NCBI GenBank assembly: GCA_964527925.1
Contig: CAZGQO010000004.1
Coordinates: 124,001 to 188,000, forward strand
Reading direction: 5' to 3'
Source of the DNA: Ch128b sp964527925
Lineage (GTDB): Bacteria > Bacteroidota > Ignavibacteria > Ch128b
Length of the DNA stretch: 64,000 nucleotides
The notes below the pieces were generated by a model. The model did no database searches, was not told where the DNA came from, and worked only from the letters and a program-made list of their open reading frames with translations. Of the stretch, positions 56,797 through 64,000 are shown piece after piece (position 1 is the first letter of the stretch; every line of letters starts with the position of its first letter). The position numbers were made by a program, and so were the translations under genes.

Positions 56797-59630
56797 TAAA
56801 AATCCCAGCCAAAAAAGAATTGATAAAACAGTCCTGATTGAAATCTTCTAAAGCCGTCCTCTATCTTCTTACCAATATCATAACGCAGGACAAGGACACC
56901 CAATAAATTCATACGCACACCAAAACCAATGCTTCCAAGTGTTTGATTATATTTTGTATCCCATGCATTTCCCATATCTAGAAAAGTTGCACCTCGAAAC
57001 TCAAATAAATTCATTGTGAGGAACGGAAATCTGATTGTAATCTGATCAACCAGTGGAAAACGTAATTCAAAAGATGTCAACCACAGCTTTTCACCACGAA
57101 TTGACCAGCGAGGATAACCTCTCAAATCCCAATTACCGCCCATAAAATATCTTCTTGCTTCCCGACCTTCATTAAAGAAAAATTGAAATCTTGATGCAAA
57201 AGCACTCTTTAAACCAAGTCTTAAATAATTTCTGTAATCCAGCATAAAGCTAAAGTAATTGACATTTGAAAATTTAATATCATTAGTTTGAGCAAGTAAA
57301 ATCATAAAACGAGAACCATCAATTGGACCAGTTGATGACCATAAACTGTTATCAAAAACATAAGAAATGGAATTTGTTAGCAACAGACCTTTTCTATTTT
57401 TTGAAGTAAAGAAAACTTCTTTATCTGAATTAGCAAGATAGAAACTGGCTTCAAATCTTCTAAAGAATGATAATGGATAGATTAAAGAAAAATATAATCC
57501 ATAACTTCTCTCATAAAAATATTCATCGGAATCGCGGATATCATATCTTCTACCTGCAAGATGAAAAACTCCGAATGCATAATTTGTTTTCTGAGCAAGT
57601 GAAATTTTTGAGATTACAACATTAAAACTTTTCAAAAACTCGTCTTTATTCTGTGCCGTATTGTAAATTAAGAACTGGTAATGATCATCACTAAGCAAAT
57701 CACTTAACGAAAATATTGCACCACCTGTTGTCCCATAAACTGGATTTGTTGAAATTTGACTCTGAGCAAAATCAAGAGTGTATTCACGCTCATATTTGAG
57801 CCTTTCCTTAACTCTCAAACCATCAATACGACTTGATCTCCAATAAAATTTTGTAAAAGTTGAATTCATTGAAAGGGATTGATTAAGTCTTTTAATATTC
57901 TCCTGAAAGTTTTCCAATTCATAAAGTTGAAAACTGAAATTTTCGAAAGAGCAAAAAATTAAAGATTCATCTTTAATTGATGGGTCATAAACAGATGTAG
58001 TAAAAGAAGTAATTCTTTGCATTACGGTATCAAATTGAATTCGATCAGTAGAATAATCCAAAATTGCAATTGACCAAATATTAGAAACACCATCCAGGTT
58101 TGATGTGAAAACTATTTGGTCGCCGTTTTTTGAGAATATTGGATAAGTCTGGTCTGAACTTAATTTTGTTACAGGGGAAATGGACAAGTCATTGATGTTG
58201 ATCAAAAATAAATTGTAAAATATTTTACCTTTAGCAGAACTTCTATCTGAACTAAAAATTATAACTCTACCGTCAGGAGAGAATGAAGGATTTCTATCAT
58301 CATAATAATCATTTGTTAATCTAAAAATCTTATTGTTAGTAAATTCATATACAAATAAATCGCTGTGTCCCTTGATATCAATACCTGTGAAAACAACTCT
58401 CGAACCATCAAAAGAAAACTTTGGATTTGAAATTGTAAGAATATTCTCAAAGTTTTTTGAAAAAATTAATTTCTTTTCTTTCAAACTATAAAAGTTTAAT
58501 TGATCACGTCCTTTGTTCTTCGATGAAAAAACTATAATTCCATCTTTCGAAACATCAAGACCGCTTCTAAACAAATGGAAAGATTCAAACTCATCGCTTT
58601 TTTCACCTTCGATTAATTGTTCAAATCTTTTCTTTTCATTTTTCAAATCAAGTTTATAAATAGAAGAATAACCATTTCGATTAGCGAGAAAAATTATAGA
58701 ACTATCACTTTCAAAGTAAACAGGGCTAAAATTGAAACCGAAATCTGTGAATTTGTTAGTTATAAAGCCGGGAAGATCTGCACTCGATATTATTGGATAA
58801 TAGTTTTTTCTTAGGAAATATTTCCATTCCTTATCGAATTCTCCGAATGAAACTCCCAGAGTAAACTTCCATATTTCTTCAAAATTATTTGATTTCCAGA
58901 AATTCTCAATGAGTAATAAAATTTTTTCTTCACCATATTTTTGTGAAACAAACTCAAGAATTTTTTGACCAAATTTATACATCAAGAAAGTTCCGCTGAT
59001 TCGATCAATATCTTCAATTCCAATTATATATCCATTTAAAACAGCATCTCTTAAAATCATTTCACCCTGATCATCCCAATCTGTAGACCAATATTCAGCC
59101 AAGCCTTCAACAAACCAGAGTGGTGGTAAACTTTCTGATGTCAACCTGAAATCTCTTTGAATTCTTCTTATTTTATTTGTCATGAAAACATGAACTAATT
59201 CGTGTCGAATCACATGTCTGAATTGTCTAAGTGAACCATCGAAAGGAAGAACAACACGTCCTTTCATGAATTCAAAAAATCCACCTACACCTTCGGGCAG
59301 TAATCCTGGTACTGTATTGGTTTGTTGAAAATGTTGGTGAGTGTTGTAAAAAATTAATGGAATACGCTGGAGAACTGTATGATTGAATTTTACTTTTAAT
59401 TCTTCATAAGCTTCTTCAGCATAATTAGAACCAATCTCGGCTATTTCTGAGAATTCAGGATAATAATAGGTATCAAAATGATCGGTTTTTAGAACTTGCC
59501 AATCAAAAGTTTCGTACTGAACCTTATTTCGACCAAAATATGTGAATTGAGCCTGCACCTCTGTATAAAAAATAATTAATAGAACAGTTAAAACACTAGT
59601 TAATTTCAGCGAGTGCGTTCTTGAGCGCAT
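56796..59630 (-). CDS. Three-part surface protein: gluzincin-like peptidase, TolB-type propeller, outer-membrane barrel
   Basis: The ATG at 59630 gives a clean signal peptide (residues 1-28); an in-frame TTG at 59657 is less likely. Residues 143-147 are HELVH, and FVEGLAEY with Glu175 follows 28 residues later, a zinc gluzincin pattern. From about 290 to 570 there are repeated TolB/WD40-like blades such as PSFSPDGRVIIFSSDRS and NPKFSFDGSRVVFTG. The last 350 residues are a beta-barrel with Omp85-like strands (YFMGGNWDLRGYPRWS; GATFLDMGNAWD; FGVRMNLLGVLVLRYDIG). It overlaps the sugar isomerase gene by 35 bases. The known members of this composite are few, and function is not assigned. Confidence 0.82.
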   Translation of the reverse strand: MRSRTHSLKLTSVLTVLLIIFYTEVQAQFTYFGRNKVQYETFDWQVLKTDHFDTYYYPEFSEIAEIGSNYAEEAYEELKVKFNHTVLQRIPLIFYNTHQHFQQTNTVPGLLPEGVGGFFEFMKGRVVLPFDGSLRQFRHVIRHELVHVFMTNKIRRIQRDFRLTSESLPPLWFVEGLAEYWSTDWDDQGEMILRDAVLNGYIIGIEDIDRISGTFLMYKFGQKILEFVSQKYGEEKILLLIENFWKSNNFEEIWKFTLGVSFGEFDKEWKYFLRKNYYPIISSADLPGFITNKFTDFGFNFSPVYFESDSSIIFLANRNGYSSIYKLDLKNEKKRFEQLIEGEKSDEFESFHLFRSGLDVSKDGIIVFSSKNKGRDQLNFYSLKEKKLIFSKNFENILTISNPKFSFDGSRVVFTGIDIKGHSDLFVYEFTNNKIFRLTNDYYDDRNPSFSPDGRVIIFSSDRSSAKGKIFYNLFLININDLSISPVTKLSSDQTYPIFSKNGDQIVFTSNLDGVSNIWSIAILDYSTDRIQFDTVMQRITSFTTSVYDPSIKDESLIFCSFENFSFQLYELENFQENIKRLNQSLSMNSTFTKFYWRSSRIDGLRVKERLKYEREYTLDFAQSQISTNPVYGTTGGAIFSLSDLLSDDHYQFLIYNTAQNKDEFLKSFNVVISKISLAQKTNYAFGVFHLAGRRYDIRDSDEYFYERSYGLYFSLIYPLSFFRRFEASFYLANSDKEVFFTSKNRKGLLLTNSISYVFDNSLWSSTGPIDGSRFMILLAQTNDIKFSNVNYFSFMLDYRNYLRLGLKSAFASRFQFFFNEGREARRYFMGGNWDLRGYPRWSIRGEKLWLTSFELRFPLVDQITIRFPFLTMNLFEFRGATFLDMGNAWDTKYNQTLGSIGFGVRMNLLGVLVLRYDIGKKIEDGFRRFQSGLFYQFFFGWDF

Positions 59631-60627
59631 TGATATTTTTAATTGGTGTTGGATCAACCTTTCTTGTTACTGCTAAATAGAAACTTACCCAATCAACAAA
59701 ATAAATCAGGTCAAAAGTTCTTAGGTAAAATTGTTCCTCTTTGCTTTCCAATCTTAAAATTTCGAGTTTGACTTCACTCAAAATTTTTTTAGTGATATCG
59801 AATCTAAGTTTATTTCGAGGGTGATCTTCAGGATCAATTATTTGAATTAGAACTGCTGGAAGAAATTTTTCATCATATAATTCCCAGGCAATAATTTCAT
59901 TATGATTTAATTCTGGAATAATTCCAGAGTATGAAAGTACTTTTGAATTTTCAGCTAATTGTGATCTGAATCTAACATTAATTGATTGTAAAAGTTCAGT
60001 TGAATGAATGACAAGGAATTTTCCTATTAGTTTTAATGCAAATTGATATGGTTCACCTTCTTCTTTTGAATATATCTCACTCTTATCTTTCCAGAGTTTG
60101 ATTATGTTTGAATAAAAATTATTGTCCACATTGATGAATCCAGCACTATCAAAAAACTTGATTAAAGTTGTAAGCATCAATCCTATTGCACATCTTGGTT
60201 GAAACCCCAATTCAACTGCAAAGTGAGGAAATCCATCCTGAAGAGCATTATCTTTCAATTTTCCACCGGAGCTAATAGTTACTATTTTACAATTCTTTGA
60301 TTTTGCTTCATCGAAACTCGATAAGGTCTCTTCTGTATTTCCTGAATAACTACAAGCAATAACAAGTGTGTTTTCATCTGCGAATGATGGCAGGTTATAA
60401 TTTCTATTTACTACATAGGGAATATTCAGTTGTTTACCAAATAGAGTATAAAAGATATCGCCGGAGATTGCAGAACCACCAAGTCCTGAAACAACAATTT
60501 TGTTTACTGAGGAATAGAATGATCTATCTATTTCAATTTTTTTTTGATTCACTTTTTCGACTTGCTGATAATAGTTTTTAAGTACATTAAACATATCACC
60601 AGAATCAGATTGTTTATATGGATTCAT
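59596..60627 (-). CDS. Bifunctional phosphoglucose/phosphomannose isomerase
   Basis: The 343-residue protein has two SIS domains: VVSGLGGSAISGDIFYTLFG, CSYSGNTEETLSSFDEAK, FRSQLAENSK and PELNHNEIIAWE. This is the PGI/PMI family that interconverts glucose-6-phosphate, mannose-6-phosphate and fructose-6-phosphate. It is a separate family from the classical Pgi. It is the last step before the nucleotide-sugar precursors used by the envelope, fitting glmM nearby. It ends 35 bases inside the next gene. Confidence 0.92.
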   Translation of the reverse strand: MNPYKQSDSGDMFNVLKNYYQQVEKVNQKKIEIDRSFYSSVNKIVVSGLGGSAISGDIFYTLFGKQLNIPYVVNRNYNLPSFADENTLVIACSYSGNTEETLSSFDEAKSKNCKIVTISSGGKLKDNALQDGFPHFAVELGFQPRCAIGLMLTTLIKFFDSAGFINVDNNFYSNIIKLWKDKSEIYSKEEGEPYQFALKLIGKFLVIHSTELLQSINVRFRSQLAENSKVLSYSGIIPELNHNEIIAWELYDEKFLPAVLIQIIDPEDHPRNKLRFDITKKILSEVKLEILRLESKEEQFYLRTFDLIYFVDWVSFYLAVTRKVDPTPIKNINALKNALAEIN

Positions 60628-60629
60628 TG

Positions 60630-62393
60630 TTAACTCCTGTTGTTATTTAGATTTTTGTTGAATTCTTCAATTATTTCAATAATTTCAGTTTGAGTTTGAC
60701 TTCGCAAACATTTAACTGCTAATTTTTTACATTCAGATAGTTTTAAATTTAAAATTGTCTTTTTGATTTCCGGAAGTAAGTATTCATTTACGCTTAATAC
60801 ATTATATCCCAAACCTAAAAGTAGAGGTATAGCTTTTATATTCGAAGCTAATTCACCACAGATGCTGACTTCAACTTTAGTACGATTTAGTTCTTTCGTT
60901 ACCTGTCTTAAAGATCTTATCAATGCTGGATGAAATTCTTGATATGATTTAAAAACTCTTTCATTTCCTCTATCAACGGCAAGAAGATACTGTGTAAGGT
61001 CATTTGTTCCAACACTCACAAAATCAATATACTTTGAAGCTTCTTTAATACAATAAATTATTGAAGGAACTTCTGCCATGATTCCAAATTTTATGGTTTC
61101 ATCGAATTTAATTCTATTAGATCTCAATTCATTTTTTACTTCTTCTAAGATCTTTTTTGCTTCTATAATTTCATCAATTGATGAAACCATTGGTATTATT
61201 ATTCTAACATTTCTATAGATTGACGATCTAAGAATCGCACGCAATTGAGTTTTGAATACATTTTTCAAATCAAGTAAAAGTCTAATTCCTCGCCAACCTA
61301 AGAATGGATTATTTTCAGAATAAGTTTCATCTGATTTTATTTTGTCACCACCAAGATCAAAAGTCCTTATTGTCACAATGTTAGGATAAAATTTTTCGAC
61401 TAAATCAAGATAAGCTTCCATCTGTTCAGATTCACTTGGAAAAGAACCTTTTTGAAAGAATAAATTCTCAGTTCTGAACAAACCAACTCCTTTTGCACCT
61501 GATGCAATTGCAAATGGAATCTCATCGAGAAAATCTATGTTTGCAAGTAATTTAACCTGATGATTGTCTTTCGTCTTACATTGAATGTTTCTAAGTTCTT
61601 CGTATTTCTTTTTCTTCGTATTGTATTCTTCGATTTTATTCTTATAGTGATCAAGAATTTCTGGTGATGGATTCTCGATGACAAATCCCTCAAAACCATC
61701 TACAATTATGTGAACATCATTATCGAGTTGATTAAAAATACCGTGTATACCCAGTACAGCTGGAATATTTAAAGCTCGAGCAAGAATTGCTGCGTGAGAG
61801 GTTAATCCTCCTGCTTCAGAAACATAAGCAAGAACATCATTTCTTGTGAAAAGGATTGTATCGGCGGGAGTCAAATTTTTTGCAACTATTATGACCGAAT
61901 GTTTAAGTCTTGATTCCCATCTTTTACTTTGAAGATTTCTGATAATTCGAAATTTAATGTCTTCTATATCATTTGAACGTTCAATCATCGCAGGATCATT
62001 TGTCTTTCGCATTTTATCGATATATTTGTTGAATTCGAATTCAACGGAATACTCAGCACTATGTTTTTTTTGAAGGATATTGTTTTTAATTGAATCTAAC
62101 AGCTGAACATCATCAAGAATTAGTAAATGAGCTTCAAAAATTTCTACCATCTTGTCATCAATCTTGTCTCTCGAAAAATCAATAATTTTTTGAAGCTCTT
62201 TTTTCGATTTATCTATTGCAAAATTTAGAGTTTCTATTTCATAATCTGTATCAAGAGTGACAGATGGAAATATCTCAATTTTTTCTTTCTCATATTTTAA
62301 GACAGGTCCAATTGCGTATCCAGGTGCAGAAGGAATTCCAGTATAGATTTTTGTTTCAGGAGATTTTAATCTTTCAATCTCATTATAGCTCAT
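60630..62393 (-). CDS. ptsI: Phosphoenolpyruvate-protein phosphotransferase (PTS Enzyme I)
   Basis: Enzyme I takes phosphate from PEP and passes it to HPr. The 587-residue protein has TAGFVT-like SEAGGLTSHAAILARALNIPAVLG with the active His, GVGLFRTENLF, and the C-terminal PEP site SVGTNDLTQYLLAVDRGNE and CGELASN. I start it at ATG 62393, because GAGG lies eight bases before it; a TTG at 62417 is in frame. It overlaps ptsH by 11 bases. Confidence 0.95.
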   Translation of the reverse strand: MSYNEIERLKSPETKIYTGIPSAPGYAIGPVLKYEKEKIEIFPSVTLDTDYEIETLNFAIDKSKKELQKIIDFSRDKIDDKMVEIFEAHLLILDDVQLLDSIKNNILQKKHSAEYSVEFEFNKYIDKMRKTNDPAMIERSNDIEDIKFRIIRNLQSKRWESRLKHSVIIVAKNLTPADTILFTRNDVLAYVSEAGGLTSHAAILARALNIPAVLGIHGIFNQLDNDVHIIVDGFEGFVIENPSPEILDHYKNKIEEYNTKKKKYEELRNIQCKTKDNHQVKLLANIDFLDEIPFAIASGAKGVGLFRTENLFFQKGSFPSESEQMEAYLDLVEKFYPNIVTIRTFDLGGDKIKSDETYSENNPFLGWRGIRLLLDLKNVFKTQLRAILRSSIYRNVRIIIPMVSSIDEIIEAKKILEEVKNELRSNRIKFDETIKFGIMAEVPSIIYCIKEASKYIDFVSVGTNDLTQYLLAVDRGNERVFKSYQEFHPALIRSLRQVTKELNRTKVEVSICGELASNIKAIPLLLGLGYNVLSVNEYLLPEIKKTILNLKLSECKKLAVKCLRSQTQTEIIEIIEEFNKNLNNNRS

Positions 62394-62649
62394 CGAATCC
62401 TCTATTAAAATATTCAACTATTTCCTTTGAGGCTTCTTCTTCATCTTCTCCTTCAAATTTTAAGAGTAATTTACTACCCTGCTCAGCACAGAGAGACATA
62501 ACGCCAATTATACTTTTTCCATTAACAACAAGATTATCCTGAATAATATAAAAATCGCATTTATATTTTGACGCAAGTTTAACAATTGTTGCTGCAGGTC
62601 TGGTATGGAGTCCAGCTCTGTTTAAAATTGTTACCTCTTTTTCAATCAT
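62383..62649 (-). CDS. ptsH: Phosphocarrier protein HPr
   Basis: The 88-residue protein has the His15 site RAGLHTRPAA and the serine-46-like region NGKSIIGVMSLCAEQG. Together with Enzyme I it relays phosphate, in sugar import or in regulation. No PTS permease or EIIA gene is in the window, so a regulatory use is likely. The Ser in NGKSIIGVM could be a target of an HPr kinase, but no such gene is in view. Confidence 0.95.
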   Translation of the reverse strand: MIEKEVTILNRAGLHTRPAATIVKLASKYKCDFYIIQDNLVVNGKSIIGVMSLCAEQGSKLLLKFEGEDEEEASKEIVEYFNRGFDEL

Positions 62650-62650
62650 T

Positions 62651-63643
62651 TTAATTTTTTCTTGTTATGACAAGATTTAGTAATTCTTTAAGAAGACTTA
62701 TATCATATCCATAATTTGAACAAATTCGATCGAGTATTTGTTGAGCATTAGTGAAATGCTGCTTAGTTGCCTCTCTGCTCTTATCTATAACATTATTTTT
62801 ATGATAAATTTCGATGTATTCTTCTAACTGTTTGGGTTTAATCCCTTTTTGCTTAATGAGATTTTGAATTTTTTGTAAATCTCGACCTTTTGTCAATTTT
62901 AATGCTTGTATTAATAAGAATGTTTTCTTTCCCTCGATTAAATCGCTTCCTCTCTTCTTTCCAAAAAGTTTTTCATCAGAATCTACATCCATAAGATCAT
63001 CTTGAATTTGAAAAGCAACACCAAGCTCTTCACCAAAATTACCAAGTTCCTTAACTGCTTCTGGTTCCATGTTTACAACTAATGCACCAATCCGACAGCA
63101 TGATTTTATTAAAGCACCAGTTTTATTTTTAATCATCTCATAATATTGCTGTAAAGTTATTCTCTTTTTTGTTTCGAATTCTTTATCAAGCGCCTGCCCA
63201 TCACATACATTAATTAAAGCATCAGTAAACTCATTAATAACTTCCAGTGAATTATTCTTTAAGTCAGAAGATAAAAATTTATAAGCTAGCGCAAGCAGTG
63301 CATCGCCCGCCAAAATTGCAGTGCTGGTATCATACTTAACATGTAGAGTTTTTTTGTTGTGACGTTTGATTGAGTTATCCATGATATCATCATGAATCAA
63401 AGTAAAGTTGTGTAATAGTTCGATTGCAACAGCCTGATTGAATGGAAGTTTTTCAATATCTTTTTCTTTTAAATGTGCAGTCAATAGTAGCAGAATTGAT
63501 CTTAGTCGTTTTCCTCCAGTTTTTAGAAAATAATTAAGTGGCTGATAGAGAGATTTCGGCTTACGATTCTTTAATTCACTAAAAATTATTGAATTAACTG
63601 TATCTCTGAATTTAATTAGATAATAATTAAAATCGTTATTCAT
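62651..63643 (-). CDS. Polyprenyl (geranylgeranyl/octaprenyl-type) diphosphate synthase
   Basis: The 330-residue prenyltransferase has LIHDDIMDN (first Asp-rich motif) and AFQIQDDLMDVDSD (second motif), with GGKRLRS and LAGDALLALA. It elongates isoprenoid diphosphates for quinone or sugar-carrier lipids; chain length is not fixed by the sequence. It ends one base before the ptsH start. Confidence 0.93.
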   Translation of the reverse strand: MNNDFNYYLIKFRDTVNSIIFSELKNRKPKSLYQPLNYFLKTGGKRLRSILLLLTAHLKEKDIEKLPFNQAVAIELLHNFTLIHDDIMDNSIKRHNKKTLHVKYDTSTAILAGDALLALAYKFLSSDLKNNSLEVINEFTDALINVCDGQALDKEFETKKRITLQQYYEMIKNKTGALIKSCCRIGALVVNMEPEAVKELGNFGEELGVAFQIQDDLMDVDSDEKLFGKKRGSDLIEGKKTFLLIQALKLTKGRDLQKIQNLIKQKGIKPKQLEEYIEIYHKNNVIDKSREATKQHFTNAQQILDRICSNYGYDISLLKELLNLVITRKN

Positions 63644-63666
63644 TGAGATTGAAATTTTAATTTAGT

Positions 63667-64000
63667 TTATCTGATTTTTCGAACACCGATTCCTGGTAAT
63701 TGGCTTAAAGTTACTTTTCCATCGATAATTTTTGTGCCTTCGAATAAATCATTACTGATTAGTTCAGCACCATCGAGGTCAGCCCAATCGACTAATGGTG
63801 AAAGTTGAGCAGCCGCTGAAATTGCGCACGAAGTTTCGGTCATACATCCAAGCATTACTTTCATGCCGAGTGATTTTGCAAGTAAAATCATTTTGTAAGC
63901 TTCACGCATTCCTGTGCTTTTCATCAATTTAACATTTATTCCGTCATAAACTTGGTATGCTTTAATTACATCAGATAATCTTTGAACACTCTCATCACCA
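63667..64000 (-). CDS. Dipeptide epimerase (enolase superfamily), 5' end cut by the window
   Basis: The minus-strand frame is open to the right edge. It reads GDESVQRL, then YDGINVKLMKSTGMREA (the catalytic Lys in KLMK), then MLGCMTETSCAISAAAQLSPLVDWADLDGAEL. This is the C-terminal half of an L-Ala-D/L-Glu or related dipeptide epimerase. These enzymes act on peptidoglycan-derived dipeptides. About two thirds of the gene lies outside the window. It is 23 bases before the prenyl synthase start. Confidence 0.85.
   Translation of the reverse strand, partial: GDESVQRLSDVIKAYQVYDGINVKLMKSTGMREAYKMILLAKSLGMKVMLGCMTETSCAISAAAQLSPLVDWADLDGAELISNDLFEGTKIIDGKVTLSQLPGIGVRKIR

Overview
The window is low-GC bacterial chromosome from the Bacteroidota/Chlorobiota/Ignavibacteriota group, most like an Ignavibacteria-type organism. 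The evidence is the C-terminal type IX secretion signal on the protease at 1098-4970 (an NYPNPFNPST block followed by a beta-sandwich tail), Bacteroidota-style TAnnTTTG promoter elements upstream of tRNA genes and of nuoA, an 11-gene complex I operon with no nuoE/F/G, and many outer-membrane proteins. The species assignment is inference. No phage, insertion sequence, integrase or CRISPR array was seen.

Layout. 1-11.6 kb: a left-truncated L,D-transpeptidase, the SRP RNA and tRNA-Ala(CGC), a large secreted subtilisin-like protease, a PafA-type alkaline phosphatase, a class A penicillin-binding protein, an LpxH-like phosphoesterase and an M1 aminopeptidase. 11.7-20.6 kb: a minus-strand block of receiver, PAS and histidine-kinase genes that is heavily eroded. 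I count 15 frameshifts or in-frame stops in six reading units, plus several replaced catalytic residues. Only one CheY-like receiver (19846-20220) remains open as a complete domain. 20.7-23.6 kb: a receiver-less sigma-54 AAA+ regulator, panD, an acyltransferase-like membrane protein and tRNA-Val(TAC).

23.7-29.6 kb: a complete NiFe-hydrogenase maturation set (hypA, B, F, C, D, E), with no hydrogenase structural genes in view. 29.7-30.3 kb: a SpoU/TrmH RNA methyltransferase. 30.6-40.9 kb: nuoABCDHIJKLMN in one tightly packed operon. 41-43.6 kb: cysteine desulfurase, a small unknown gene, an A-type Fe-S carrier and a superoxide dismutase that appears to have two starts, one of them with a Tat signal. 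43.8-47.6 kb: gltX and glnS convergent, then tRNA-Leu(CAA) and tmRNA.

47.6-52 kb: a cobalamin adenosyltransferase, a YgfZ/GcvT-like protein, an NTF2-like protein, an M20 peptidase and a secreted beta-propeller-like protein. 52.1-60.6 kb: glmM, facing a minus-strand envelope run of DUF58, a TPR lipoprotein, a PEGA protein, a PQQ-type propeller lipoprotein, a metallopeptidase/TolB-propeller/outer-membrane-barrel fusion and a phosphoglucose/phosphomannose isomerase. 60.6-64 kb: PTS Enzyme I and HPr, a polyprenyl synthetase and a right-truncated dipeptide epimerase.

Together the genes describe a respiring Gram-negative cell with lipid A and peptidoglycan synthesis, Fe-S assembly and hydrogenase maturation. 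The most unusual region is the dying sensory-kinase block. The most interesting intact genes are the three-part outer-membrane fusion and the dual-start superoxide dismutase. Positions of single-base lesions were read by eye and may be off by one.
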